From: JAEUOS01 sp965279115
Lineage (GTDB): Bacteria; Pseudomonadota; Gammaproteobacteria; Burkholderiales; JAEUOS01
DNA length: 64,000 bases
NCBI GenBank assembly: GCA_965279115.1
Contig: OZ257137.1
Coordinates: 4,154,001-4,218,000, forward strand
Direction: 5' to 3'
The notes under the pieces are model-generated. The model was not told the origin of the DNA and ran no database searches. It worked only from the letters and a program-made list of their open reading frames with translations. Shown one piece after another: positions 18,328 through 30,700 of this stretch; positions within the stretch are counted from its first letter, which is position 1; each line of letters opens with the position of its first letter. The translations under genes and the position numbers were made by a program.

Positions 18328-20742
18328 ATGGCCAAGAAGCCCCTCCCCAAAGCCGCCCCCCGGAAAGCGCAAAAGCCCGCGAAACAGATGACCAAAGCTG
18401 CGAAACCCGCCAAGAAATCCCCCGCAAAGCCGGCCTCCAAGGCCGTTTCCAAATCCAAAACCGGATCCGCAAAGCCGGCCGGCAACAAAAACGCCAAGCC
18501 GTCCGGCAACAAGTCCGCCAAGCCCCAGGCCAAGCCCGGCGTTGTGCGGCCCGCCGCCTCGTCAAAAGCTTCCAGTTCCGCGAAGTCGAATCCCGCCGCC
18601 AAGGTCAATGGCACGAAGAAGGCGCCTGCCGAGGTGAAAAAGCCGGTGCCTGCGCCGGTTGCCGCCAAGGCCCAAAAGGAAGCAAATACCGCGAAGCCGG
18701 CAAAGGCCGGCAAGGAGGCCAAGCTTGCCAAGGAGGTGCCGGTCGCCGCTCCGGAACCGGCACCAGCCGCTGTTGAAGCGGTCAAGCTCACAAAGGCCAC
18801 CAAGAAAAGCGCACGCTCCGAGCGCCGCAACCGCGAGCGCATCGAGATGCTGCTGCTGCAGCAGGCGCCGACGGCCGAGGATGTCGAGGCGCGCCGCAAC
18901 AAGCTGAAGGCGCTGATCAAGCTCGGCAAGGAGCGTTCGTTCCTTACCTACGCGGAGATCAACGACCACCTGCCGGACGACATCGTCGACGCCGAGCAGA
19001 TCGAGGCGATCATCACCACGTTTACCGACATGGGGATCGCCGTCTATGACAAGGCGCCCGATGCTGAAACGCTGCTGCTGAACGAGAACGCGCCCACGGC
19101 CACCACCGATGACGACGTCGAAGAGCAGGCGGAGGCCGCCGCTTCATCGCTCGATTCCGAATTCGGCCGCACCACCGACCCGGTGCGCATGTACATGCGT
19201 GAAATGGGTTCGGTCGAGCTGCTGACCCGCGAGGGCGAGATCGAGATCGCCAAGCGCATCGAAGACGGCCTGAAGCACATGATCCAGGCGATCGCCGCCT
19301 GCCCGACCACCATCGACGAGATCCTCGCGATGGCCGGCAAGATCTCGCGCGACGAAATGCGCATCGACGAACTCGTCGACGGCCTGATCGATCCGAACGC
19401 GACCGAGGAGGAGCTCGCCGCCCTGGCCGCCGCCGAGGCTGAAGAAGACGAGGCCGATGTCGGCGACGACGCCGACGAGGACGATGACGGCGAAGCCGCC
19501 AGCGCCGCCAACGCCGCGCAGATGGCCGAACTCAAGCAGAAGTCGCTGGAAATCTTCTCGCGCATCTTCCATCTGCACGAAAAGATGAAGGGCATCGTCG
19601 CGCGCAAGGGCTACAAGACCAAGCCCTACATCGACACGCAGAACGCGATCTCCGATGAACTGCTGTCGATCCGCTTCACCGCCCGCATGGTCGAGCGCCT
19701 GTGTGACCTGCTGCGCGGCCAGGTCGACCGCGTGCGCCAGCACGAGCGTTCGATCCAGGAACTTTGCGTCATCAAGTCCGGCATGCCGCGCCCGCATTTC
19801 ATCAAGGAATTCCCGGGCCACGAGACCAACCAGCGCTGGGTACAGCGCGAGGTCGACGCCGAGCGTCCCTACAGCGCCACCCTCGCGCGCTTCGTGCCGG
19901 CGGTGCAGGAACAGCAGCAGAAGCTCATCGACCTGACCAACACGATCGGCATTCCGCTCAAGGACCTGAAGGAAATCAACAAGCAGATGTCCACCGGCGA
20001 AGCCAAGGCGCGCCGCGCCAAGCGCGAGATGACCGAGGCCAACCTGCGCCTGGTGATTTCCATCGCCAAGAAGTACACCAACCGCGGCCTGCAGTTCCTG
20101 GACCTCATCCAGGAAGGCAACATCGGCCTGATGAAGGCGGTCGACAAGTTCGAGTATCGCCGTGGCTACAAGTTCTCGACCTACGCGACGTGGTGGATCC
20201 GCCAGGCCATCACCCGCTCGATCGCCGACCAGGCGCGCACCATCCGCATTCCGGTGCACATGATCGAGACCATCAACAAGATGAACCGCATCTCGCGCCA
20301 GATCCTGCAGGAAACCGGGATCGAGCCGGACCCGGCGACGCTTGCGGTCAAGATGGAAATGCCGGAAGACAAGATCCGCAAGATCCTCAAGATCAGCAAG
20401 GAGCCGATCTCGATGGAAACCCCGATCGGCGACGACGACGATTCGCATCTGGGCGACTTCATCGAGGACAACAACACCCTGGCCCCGGCGGAAGCGGCGA
20501 TGTACGAAAGCCTGCGCGACGTCACCAAGGACATCCTCGACACGCTTACGCCGCGCGAGGCCAAGGTGTTGCGCATGCGTTTCGGCATTGAGATGTCCAC
20601 CGACCATACGCTTGAGGAAGTGGGCAAGCAGTTCGACGTCACGCGTGAGCGCATCCGTCAGATCGAGGCCAAGGCGCTGCGCAAACTGCGCCATCCGTCG
20701 CGGTCCGAGCGCCTGAAGAGCTTCCTCGAAGACAACAATTGA
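18328..20742 (+). CDS. rpoD: RNA polymerase primary sigma factor (sigma-70)
   Basis: The 804-residue protein is much longer than E. coli RpoD (613). Residues 1 to about 165 are an extra Lys/Ala/Pro-rich tail resembling histone H1 tails. Region 1.1 follows (RRNRERIEMLLL...), then region 1.2 (TTDPVRMYMREMGSVELLTREGE), an acidic insert (AEEDEADVGDDADEDDDGEA), regions 2.1-2.4 ending FSTYATWWIRQAITRSI, region 3, and region 4.2 (TLEEVGKQFDVTRERIRQIE). The ATG is preceded by GAGG. Long basic N-terminal extensions of RpoD occur in some Betaproteobacteria. It has an extended -10 promoter and an intrinsic terminator, so it can be expressed apart from dnaG. Confidence 0.97.
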   Translation: MAKKPLPKAAPRKAQKPAKQMTKAAKPAKKSPAKPASKAVSKSKTGSAKPAGNKNAKPSGNKSAKPQAKPGVVRPAASSKASSSAKSNPAAKVNGTKKAPAEVKKPVPAPVAAKAQKEANTAKPAKAGKEAKLAKEVPVAAPEPAPAAVEAVKLTKATKKSARSERRNRERIEMLLLQQAPTAEDVEARRNKLKALIKLGKERSFLTYAEINDHLPDDIVDAEQIEAIITTFTDMGIAVYDKAPDAETLLLNENAPTATTDDDVEEQAEAAASSLDSEFGRTTDPVRMYMREMGSVELLTREGEIEIAKRIEDGLKHMIQAIAACPTTIDEILAMAGKISRDEMRIDELVDGLIDPNATEEELAALAAAEAEEDEADVGDDADEDDDGEAASAANAAQMAELKQKSLEIFSRIFHLHEKMKGIVARKGYKTKPYIDTQNAISDELLSIRFTARMVERLCDLLRGQVDRVRQHERSIQELCVIKSGMPRPHFIKEFPGHETNQRWVQREVDAERPYSATLARFVPAVQEQQQKLIDLTNTIGIPLKDLKEINKQMSTGEAKARRAKREMTEANLRLVISIAKKYTNRGLQFLDLIQEGNIGLMKAVDKFEYRRGYKFSTYATWWIRQAITRSIADQARTIRIPVHMIETINKMNRISRQILQETGIEPDPATLAVKMEMPEDKIRKILKISKEPISMETPIGDDDDSHLGDFIEDNNTLAPAEAAMYESLRDVTKDILDTLTPREAKVLRMRFGIEMSTDHTLEEVGKQFDVTRERIRQIEAKALRKLRHPSRSERLKSFLEDNN

Positions 20743-20762
20743 AGCGGGTTTTTTCGGATCAG

Positions 20763-20793
20763 CAGGCCCGCCACCGCGCGGGCCTGTTTTTTT
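20763..20793 (+). terminator. Intrinsic terminator of rpoD
   Basis: CAGGCCCG/CGGGCCTG stem with loop CCACCGCG, then TTTTTTT. It starts about 20 bases after the rpoD stop. Confidence 0.92.
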
Positions 20794-20845
20794 GGGGGCG
20801 GTCGCGGGCGTGGCCCGCCCGGACGGCGCGCCGGACGGTATCGTC

Positions 20846-21757
20846 GTGACGGGCAGCCGCGACACGGGTCTGGCGGTTCTGGCCGTGGTGGCCGCGGTAT
20901 TCCTGTGGGGTGCGCAGTTTCCGGTCGCCAAGGCCGCCTACTCGGTGCTTGATCCCTACACCCTGACCTCCGCACGCTACGTCCTGGCGGCGACGCTGCT
21001 TGTGTTGCTGGCGGCGGCCACCGGTGGCAGGGGCGCTTTGTCGCCGGGTCCGCGCCCCTGGCTGCTCGTAGTGGCCGGCCTGCTGGGCATGGCGGGCTCG
21101 CCATTGCTGGCCTTCGTCGGCCTTTCGTATACGCTTCCGGAGCACGCCGTCATCATTGTCGCCTTGCAACCTTCGATGACGGCCATGGCGCAATGGTGGC
21201 TCAACGGCAAGCGGCCGGCCAACTTCACGCTCGGCGCAATCGCCGTGGCGTTCACCGGGGTGGTGCTGGTGGTGGCGAGCCACGGGTTCAATCCCGGCGA
21301 GACCAAGTGGTTCGGCGACCTGATGGTACTGGCAGGCTGCAGTTGCTGGATTTGCTACACGCTCCTGCTGGCCAGGTTTCCCGGTTTTGGCGCGTTGCGT
21401 TTCACGGCGCTGACATGCTTCATCGGCATGCTCGCCATCTGCACCGTCACCGGGATCGCGCTGGCCGCAGGTGCGGTACCGGTCCCGCCGGCAGCCTCTT
21501 TCGTGAGCGTCGCGCCGCATATCGCCTTCCTCGCCATTCCCGGCGTGGTGCTGGCGATGGTCCTGTGGAACTACGGCAACGCGCGTATCGGCCCCCTCAA
21601 TTCGATGCTGATCATCAACCTGATGCCGGTGGAGACCTACTTCATCCGCTACCTTCAGGGTGCGCGCTTCACGTGGCAGGAATGGACGGGTGCCGCGCTG
21701 GTGATCGGTGCGCTGGTGGCGAACAATCTGTATCAACGCGCCCGGCCGAGTTCCTGA
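20846..21757 (+). CDS. EamA/DMT-family transporter
   Basis: About ten hydrophobic segments are arranged as two EamA halves (FLWGAQFPVAKAAYSVLDPYTLTSARYVLAA early; WNYGNARIGPLNSMLIINLMPV in the second half). This is the drug/metabolite transporter superfamily, inner-membrane exporters or importers of amino acids and metabolites; the substrate is not readable. The frame is open back to a TTG at 20792, but that start sits in the T-run of the rpoD terminator. GTG 20846 (VTGSRDTGLAVLAVVAAV) places the start just before the first membrane segment and is preferred (303 residues). Its stop is 42 bases from the convergent end of the giant protease gene. Confidence 0.85.
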   Translation: MTGSRDTGLAVLAVVAAVFLWGAQFPVAKAAYSVLDPYTLTSARYVLAATLLVLLAAATGGRGALSPGPRPWLLVVAGLLGMAGSPLLAFVGLSYTLPEHAVIIVALQPSMTAMAQWWLNGKRPANFTLGAIAVAFTGVVLVVASHGFNPGETKWFGDLMVLAGCSCWICYTLLLARFPGFGALRFTALTCFIGMLAICTVTGIALAAGAVPVPPAASFVSVAPHIAFLAIPGVVLAMVLWNYGNARIGPLNSMLIINLMPVETYFIRYLQGARFTWQEWTGAALVIGALVANNLYQRARPSS

Positions 21758-21799
21758 GGCGCGCGCGGATCCACGAGCGTCTTCCTCAAGTCCGCGCAG

Positions 21800-24700
21800 C
21801 TACTGCCCATCCATAGCAGCCGGCGTGATGCTGCCTGCCTGGATGTGGTACAGAGGCACCCAGGAGGTGTTGTTCAACCACTTGTAGAGGCCGGGGATGT
21901 TGCTGCCGAAGTTGATGACCAGATCGTCGTGGCCGTTGCCGTCCATGTCGGCACGGGCGATGGAAACCGCGCTCTGCCAGTAAAGCTGGGCGAAGGACGC
22001 GTTGTTCATCCACTTGTAAATGCCGATGCCGGGGCCGAAGTCGATCACCAGGTCGTCTTGGCCGTTGTTGTCCATGTCGGCGCGGATGATCGACAGCGCC
22101 GGCAGCCAGTAAAGCTGGACGAAGGACGCGTTGTTCATCCACTTGTAGATGCCGATGCCGGCGCCGAAATCGATCACCAGGTCATCGTGGCCGTTGTTGT
22201 CCAGATCGGCGCGGATGATGGTGTTGGCCGAGAGCCAGTACAACTGCGCCCAGGCGGCGTTGTTCATCCACCGGTAGATGCCGATGCCGGGGCCGAAATC
22301 GATCACCAGGTCGTCATGGCCGTTGTTATCCAGGTCGGCGCGGATGATCGACTTGGCCGACAGCCAGTACAACTGCACCCAGGCGCTGTTGTTCATCCAG
22401 GCATAGATGCCGATACCGTCGCCGAAATCGATCACCAGATCGTCGTAGCCATTGTTGTCCAGGTCGGCGCGGGTGACCGACTTGGCGGTCTGCCAGTAAA
22501 GCGGCAGCAGGGAAGCATTGTTCATCCACACCTGCAAGCCGCCCTGGGCGCCGAAATCGACGACCAGGTCATCGACGCCGTTGTTGTCGAGATCGGCGCG
22601 GGTGATCGACTTGGCGGAAGAAGCGGAGATCTGCGCCCAGGTACTGTCGTTCAGGCGCGCATAGGTGCCGATGGGCGCGCCGAAGTCCATGGCGAGGTCG
22701 TTCAAGGCCACCGCATTGGCGGTGAGGGGCACGGAATGGGGCGAGCCTGGAGCATTGCTGGAGATGCTCAGGGAGGCAGAACGCAGGCCGAGTGCGGAGG
22801 GGCGCAGGCGCAGGGAGACGGTGCAGGAGGCGGCGGGGGCGAGGGAAGCGGCGCAGGAGCCGCCGACGCGGGTGATATCGCCGCTGGAGGCGATGGAAGA
22901 GAAGGTGACGGTCTGGGCGCTGGCGTTGGTGACCGTGAGGGTGCGGGTCTTGCTTGCCACCCCCTTGTCGACCCGGCCGAAATCAATGGAGGCGGGCAGC
23001 AGGGTGAGCGACGATGCGGGCCCGGACGGGGTCGCCGCCGCGGAGGGCGCGGAGTCCGGGCCGCTACCTGCGGCGTTGGTGGCCTTCACGGTGAAGGTAT
23101 AGGCGACGCCATTGGTCAGGCCTGGCACAGCGACGGGTGAGGCGCTGCCGGTGGCGCTCGCGCCTCCCGGGCTGGCAGTGACCGTGTACTGCGTGATCGC
23201 CGCCCCGCCATCACTGGCCGGCGCATTGAACGACACGCTGGCGCTGGCGTTGCCGGCCGCCGCGCTCGCGCCGGTGGGCGCAGAAGGGACCGTGCGGGCG
23301 ATGCCCAACAGCGTGGCAGGATTGAATCCTGGCACCGCGCCGGATATCCCGAGGTTGCCATTGCGCTGGCCGATCGCCCCCGGAGTGAAGGTGACATTGA
23401 TGGTGCAGGAGGCCGCCGTCTGCAGCGTGGCGGGGCAGTCGTGTGCCACCGCGTAGTCGCCGGTGACGGTGATCGAGCCGAGCGCGGCCGCCGTGCCACC
23501 GATGCTGGACAAGGTGAGTGTTTCAGGATTGCTGCTGGCCCCCACATTGGTCTGATTGGCGAAACTCACGTTCTGCCGACTCAGCGCGAGCGCGGCGGAG
23601 GTGGCGGTGACCGCGGTACCGGCCAGGGCCATGCGTTGCTCGGTGCCACGTGCGCTTGAGATCACCTTGACCTCGCCATCGTATGCGCCCGGCAGGTCGG
23701 GGCGGAAACGGACCCCGATGTTGCAGGTGGCGCCGGCGGCCAGCAACGTCGGGCAGGGCGGGCTGGCCAGTTCGAAGACACTTGGCGTGGCGGTCACGGA
23801 AACACCGGGCAAGTCCGTGGTGCTGGCATTGGTGAAGACGAATTCACGCACCGTGCCGGCCGTGCCGACGACCTGGCTGGGGTAGACCAGGCGCTGGTCG
23901 ATGAGCGTCGTGTCCACAGCGCTGGTGCCGCTGCTGGTGGCGCCGGCCTGCACCGCACCAGCCAGCAATGCGCCCAGTTGCGAGATGATCGAGTCGCCGC
24001 GCAGGATGTTGAGCAGCGCCGCGCCGATCGAGAAATTGCCGCTGCGGTTGGCCAGCTGGCCGAAGAAGTTGTCGCCCCACATCTCGAGCCGGCCCGCTGC
24101 CGTCAATGCCAGCGAATGGCGGCCGCCGGCTGCCACCTGCGTGATCCCGGCCGGAAGTCCGGTGAGGGCGATCGGCGTGCGCGCGTTGTTGCTGACCGGC
24201 GTGCGGCCGAGCTGACCCAGCGCATTCGAGCCCCAGGAATAGACGGTGCCGCCCATGATCGCGAGCGAATGGTCGCCGCGCGCGGCCAGGGCGCTCACCG
24301 CGCCGGCCAGCGCGCTGAGCGGCACCGGCGCATTGCGGTTGTCGAGGCTGCCGTCCCCAACTTGACCCTGGTCGTTGCCGCCCCAGCCGTAGGCCTGGGT
24401 GGCGCTCGCGGCGAGGCTATGGCTGGCGCCGGCGGCGATGCGCGTGATCCCCGCCAGTCCGGCGATGGCCACCGGCACGGCACGGTCGGCGAGGTCGCCT
24501 GTCCCGAGCTGCCCGGAATCGTTCGCCCCCCAGGCATACACCACTCCGGTGGCCGACAGGGCCAGCGAGTGACGCTCGCCACCGGCGATGGCGATGATGT
24601 TGGAAAGGCCCCCCACCTGCGCCGGGCTGCTGCGGCTCTGGGTGGTGTTGTCGCCCAGTTGGCCGCGGCTGTTGTCGCCCCAGGCCCAGACCGTGCCGTC

Positions 24701-27700
24701 GTTGCGCAGCGCCAGGGTGTGGTTGGCGCCGGCGGCCACCTGCGAGAAAACACCGCTGAGCCCGGTGATCCTTGCCGGGGTCGCGCCGAAGAGGGCGGCG
24801 GTGGTGTAGCCCAGTTGGCCATAGGCGTTGTAGCCGAAGGTCCAGACGCTGCCGTCGATGCGCAGCACCACGCTGTGGTGAAATCCCGCCGCCACGTCGG
24901 TCGCGCCGGTGAGGCCGGCCACAGGCTGGGGCGCGCTGCTGGACACGGTAGAGCCGTTGCCCAGCTGGCCATTGCCGTTGTAGCCCCATGAGAGGAGCCG
25001 CCCGTCGGGTTTCAGCAACACGGTATGGCTGGTGCCGGCTGCTACCTTGAGCCCGGTCGCCGCGGCCTGCGGGTCGCGCAGGGTGGCGATCGAGAAGGTG
25101 GCGCTGGCGCCGCCGATGGTCAGCGTCACATTGGTCGCCGCGTCGAACTGTGCGGGGGCCGTACCGCGTACCCGCACGGTCGCGCCGCTGGTCACCGTGC
25201 CTGTAGCGGCGGTGAAGGTGCCGCTGTCGATGCTGTAGGTTCCTCCGGCGATGCTGATCGGCACGCCGACATTGACGTCGCTCACCAGTACCGGGTTCGA
25301 TACCTGCAGCGACGACGGCGCGGCGTTGAGATTGGCGGTAAAGGCGAACGGGGCAGGAGTCGCGTCGGGCACCTGCGCGAACAGGAGCCCCTCGCCATTT
25401 TCGCCCAGCACCGGCACTGGCGACGTCTGCGGCCCGCCGCCATTGCTGCCGCCGACGTAGCCGTAGCCCGTGCCGCTGACGCTCCAGTCGTTCATGATCG
25501 CGAAACTCAGGTCGCGCCCGGCGAAGATCCCGCGGGTTCCACTGAGGCCGATCACCGGGACGGGCGCATTTCGATTGGTGAATGTGCCGTCGCCGAGCTG
25601 GCCGTAGTTGCGGCCCCAGGCGCGCAGCGATCCGTCGGCCAGTCGCACGGTGCAATGGTCGAATCCGCAGGCCAGCGCGTTGGCGCCGGAAAGCGTGGTG
25701 ATGCGGGTCGGCGACGGCCGGTTCAGGTTGTCGCCCTGTCCCAACTGGCCATATGGGTTGTAGCCCCAGGACCAGACGCTGCCGTCCTCGCGGATGGCTG
25801 CGGCGTGGCCATCGCCGGCGCCGATCGCAATCACGCGCAGGCCGGCTGTGCTGTTGACGCCACCGACGTCGATCCTGGTTGCATAGGCGACATCGACGAA
25901 CTCGACGCCGTTGCCAAGCGCACCATGACCCCAGGTCCACAGGGTGCCGTCGCCCTTCAGGGCCATGCTGAGACTGGTGCCGGCAGCCAGCGCCACAACA
26001 TTGGTCAACGGAACACCGGGTCCGGTCAATACCTGGACAGGCGTTGTCCGATCCACTGTGGTGCCGTCGCCAATCGCCTTAAAGCTGTTCGAGCCCCAGG
26101 CCCACACCGTGCCATCGGACTTGCGGGCGAGCACATGCCCGGCGCCGCTGACCACGTTGGTGATGCCGGTCAGCCCCGGCACCCTGCCCGGGTAGCTGCG
26201 GCGATTGGTGCTGCCGGAGTTGTCGCCCAGCGTGCCGAAGCCATTGTCGCCCCAGGTCCACACGCTGCCATCGGCATGCGCGGCCACTGCTGCGCGTTCG
26301 TTGACGCTGATGTCGACGATGCCGCTCAGTGTCGGCATGCGGGTCGGGTACGGGAGCGTCACCCAGGTGCCGATAAGGTTGTTGTTGGTGTACTGCGCTT
26401 CGATCGGCGCCAGGCCCAGGCCCAGCTTTCCATATCTGTCCCAACCCCAGGTGAACAGTACGCCATCCGTGCGCAGCAGGAAGTTGGCGTTGTCGCCGGT
26501 GGCCAGGCGTGCAACGCCGACCGAGCCTGCCTGCGGTGCTGTGAAAGCGGTGAACGCCGTGCTGACCCCGCCGATGTTGAGGGTCGCGGTCGACGATGTA
26601 CCGTTGCCGGCGGCCGCTACCTGGCGCACCCGCACGCTCTGGCCGTTGAATACCACGCCTTCCATCGAGGTGAACGCGCCGCCGCCTATGCTGTACTCCC
26701 CGCCACTGACACTGATCGGCGCGGCCGGCCCGAGGCCGGTGACGCGCGCTTCGTTGGAAACGACCGTCGATCCGGGCGCGACATAGGACTGCGGCAGCAG
26801 GGCCACGACATCGGGCGTGGTGTCGTTCGAGAAAGCGGTCACGATGGTGAAGTCGCGGACTTCGGACGTGCCGATGTTGAGCGAGAGGGTGCCGGCGCTG
26901 CCGTCGGCATTGGCGGCGCGCCAGGCGAAGCTCACCCGATCGCCGTTGCTGGCGGTTATGTTGCATCCGGCGACGAACGGGCCGCCATTGAGGCTGGCGC
27001 TCGCGGCGGGCGGACAGGCGAGCTGCACATTGCTGCCGATGCCCACCAGCGTGCGGGTCTCGGAAGCCACCAGCCCGTTGCGCGGCGCGTTGTCGCGCCC
27101 TTCGAAGTCGTTGAACTTCGGGCCTTGCGCATAGATGAAGGTGCCGTTGGCCAGCGGCAAGGCCACCGGCACGGCGCTGCTGCCGCCGGCGGTGGTCGCA
27201 CCCCAGCCAAACGGCGCGCCGAGCAGGCTGTTAGCAATGAGGTTGTGAAACGGGCCCGCGGCGAAGGCGCGCACGTTGAACACCGTGTTGCTGTCGAGAA
27301 GCATCGGCACGTTGCTGTCGGTGTTGTTGCCGTTGCCGAGTTGACCGTTGTTGTTGCGCCCGAAAGCCCAAAGCGCGCCGTCGATGTCGAACGGCATGCT
27401 GTCGAATAGCAGGACCGTACGGCCCAGCACCAGGCTGTGGTTCCAGCCCGCCACGACGGCACGCCCGTTGACGGGGCCGGCGGCGCTGGAGGCCAGGGGC
27501 ACTGGTGCATTGCGCTGGGTGAGGGTGCCGTCGCCGAGCTGGCCCCACCGGTTATCCCCCCACGCCAAGACCGTGCCATCGGCCCTCACGGCCAGGCTGT
27601 GGTTCTCGCCCGCGGCGATGCTTGCATACTTGCCGGTCAGGGTCGTGACCTGCACCGGCGTCGCAACCAGCGCGCCGGCGCTGCCGATGCCGAGTTGGCC

Positions 27701-30700
27701 ACGATCGTTGGCGCCCCAGGCCCACACCGTGCCGTCGGCGCGGATGGCCAGGCTGTGGTTGCCCCCGCCGGCGATGGCGATCGCGTTGGAGAGGCTGGCG
27801 ACCTGCGTGGGCGAGGCGAAGATCGCCTGCGAGCCGGTGCCGAGCTGGCCGCCGTTGTTGGAGCCCCATGCCCACACGCTGCCGTCGGTGCGCAGCGCTA
27901 GCGTATGGCGGTGGCCGGCCGCGATGGCGACCACGTTGTCCAAACCGGTCACGCGGGTGGGCGCGGCGCGGCCGAGAAAATCACCCAGCCCCAGCTGGCC
28001 ATCATTGTTCTCGCCCCAGGTCCACACGGTGCCGTCGTCACGCAGCGCGACAAAATGGTCCTTGCCGCCGGCGATGCGCTTGACACCGGCGATGTCGGTC
28101 AACTGGGTGAGGTTGAAGTAATCGAACGCGCCGGGCAGGTATCCCAGCGCCCATAGCGTACCGTCGCTCTTCAGGAACAGGCTCGCCTGCGAGGTTGCGG
28201 CGGCACCCGCGCGCCGTGCCGCCGCGCCACCGTAGGCATTGGTGGCGGTGAAGGTGGCACTGACGCCGCCGATGGTGAGCGTGGCGGTGTTGGTGCCGAA
28301 CCCGCCTGGCGCCTGCACGCTCACCTGCACCGATTGGCCGAAGACGATGGTGCCCGGAGTGTCGGTGTCGCCGGTGACGCCGAGTATGCGATAGGTGCCG
28401 CCGATGATGCTGATGGGCATCGGCACCTGCGAGTTGGCGCCGAGGATCTGCACCGGGTTCGAGGTCAGCACGGTGCCGCCGACGGTGGTGACCTTGGAGC
28501 CGAGAGCGAACGGCGCCGGCGTGTTGTCGACGGGTGAGGATTTGGCCTTGAATGTGAAGACCCTTGTGCCGACGGTCAGGGTGACGGTGGTCGAGGTGCC
28601 CGTGGCGTCGGTGACCGCGCTGCCCAGCCCGGCCTCCAGCTCGATGACATCACCGTCGCTGGCGGTGGTTGGCGCGTTGCCGAAGGGGCTGCCGTTCTTG
28701 CGATAGCGGCCGTTCTGCACCGTCAGCGCGACATTGCTGCCCACCCCGCGCAGGGTGACCAGGTTGGCACTGACCGTGAAACCTGGCGTAAACCCGTCGG
28801 CGTCGGCGAAGGCCAGCGGGTTGGCCGGGCCCAGGTTGAGGGTGCGCGAGGCAAGGTTGTCGTAGACGCCCCGCGGCGCGCGCTGCGGGGATTGCAGGCT
28901 GCCCTCGCCCACCTGCCCGGACGTGTTCATCCCCCAGCCGAGCACGCGCCCGTTGGCACGCATCGCCAGGGTATGCCAGCCGCCGGCCGCCACCGCAGCC
29001 ATGTCCAGCAGGTTGGGCACCCGGATCGGCACCGGCGAGCCGGCACCGCCCTCGTCACCCAGCTGGCCGAGACTGTTCGATCCCCAGGTCCATACCGAGC
29101 CGTCGCCTTTGAGCGCCACGGTGTGGTAGTAGCCGGCGGCGACCATGCGCACGTCGTCGATGCCGGTCACGCGCACCGGCGCATTGCGCTGCGCATGCGA
29201 GCCGTCGCCCAGCTGGCCGTCGGCGTTGTAGCCCCAGGCCCACAGGCTGCCGTCGCGCCGGATCGCGAAGTTGGAGGAACCGCCCAGCACGGTCGGCCCG
29301 GCAACGATCGCGGTCACGCCCGTGAGGCCCGCCACCTGCACCGGCGTGGCGCTGTCCGTGTTGGTGCCGTTGCCGAGCTGGCCCACCGCATTGCTGCCCC
29401 ACGCCCACACCGTGCCGTCGCGCTTCAACACCAGGTGGTGGTTCTCGGTCAGCGAGACAGCGATAGCGTCGGAAATTCCCGCCACCTGCTGTGGCGTGCC
29501 GCTGCCGCCGCCCCACATCCACACCGTGCCGTCGGCCTTCACCGCCATGGCCATGTAGGGGCTGGCCGGGCCGGCGTCGACACCGCCTGCGGCGACCTGC
29601 ACGACATTCGTGAGCCCGGCCACCTGCACCAGCGAAGTGGTGGGCGACAGCGTGCCGTTGCCGAGCTGGCCGTTCTGGTTGTCGCCCCAGGCCCACACCG
29701 TGCCGTCGTTGCGCAGAGCCACGTTGTAGTAGGCGCCGGCGGCCACCTGCACGATGCCGTCGAGGCCCGGCACGACGTTGACCTGGACCGGAATCGGGTC
29801 GGGGGTCGGGCCATAGGCGCCGAGCACGTTCGCGCCCCATTGCCGCACGGTGCCGTTGCTGTGCACCGCCACCGAGTTGGTTACGTAGGCCGAGATGCCG
29901 GGACGTCCATAGCCATAGCCCGACTGCAGCGCCTGCAGGGCGGCCTGCGCATCGACAATGCCGGTGCCGCACAGCACGGTGCTGCAACCGGAGCCGGCGC
30001 CGAACGGCCGTGCGGTATCGGCCAGCAACTGCCTCACCTGCGCGGGCTTCAGGTAAGGGCGCAACGAGAGAACCAGCGAGGCGGTGCCGGCAACCTCCGC
30101 CGAGGCCAGGCTGGTGCCTTCGCTGTACGAATAGGTGCTGTCGTTGGCCGGGCCCTGGGTGCCGCTGTCGGACAGGCCCATCAGGCCATTGGTGGAAGTG
30201 CCGGTGCCGCCCGGCGCGGCCAGGGTCACGTCCGCGCCGGTGTTGGCATAGGCGGGCTTGGCGCCGTTCTTGTCGACCGCGGTGACGGTGATGACGTTGT
30301 TGCACGAGGCCGGCGTGTACAGGGCGGCATTGGTGCCGTTGTTGCCGGCGGCGGTGACCACCACCGCGCCCAGCGCGGTGACATCGTCAATCGCGCTCTG
30401 GAAGGCGGGATCGCAGGCGCCCGGCGTGGCGAAACTGAGGTTGATGACCTTCGCCGGATTGGCATTGGCGGGCGCGCCCGCCACCGGCATGCCGGCCGCC
30501 CAGCGGATCGCATCCACAATGTCGGAGGTATAGCCGCCGCACTTGCCGATAGCGCGTACCGGCAGGATCTTCGACTGCCAGTTGATGCCCGCAACGCCCA
30601 GGCTGTTGGCGGCCGCGCCGATGATGCCGGCGATGCGCGTGCCGTGCCATGAGCTATTGCCGGGCGGGCAGCCGAAGAATTCGCCGTTCTGGGTGGTCGA

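Noticed and set aside
21815..22700. CRISPR-like array because of regular repeats
   Set aside because: Period is 129 bp with no distinct spacers, the repeats are in frame inside a coding sequence, and there are no cas genes.
21845..27409. Very long open frames opposite the giant protease gene (for example 431 and 794 codons on the plus strand)
   Set aside because: They mirror the repeats of the real gene, have skewed Gly/Ala/Arg/His composition without any domain, and high GC makes stop codons rare on the opposite strand.
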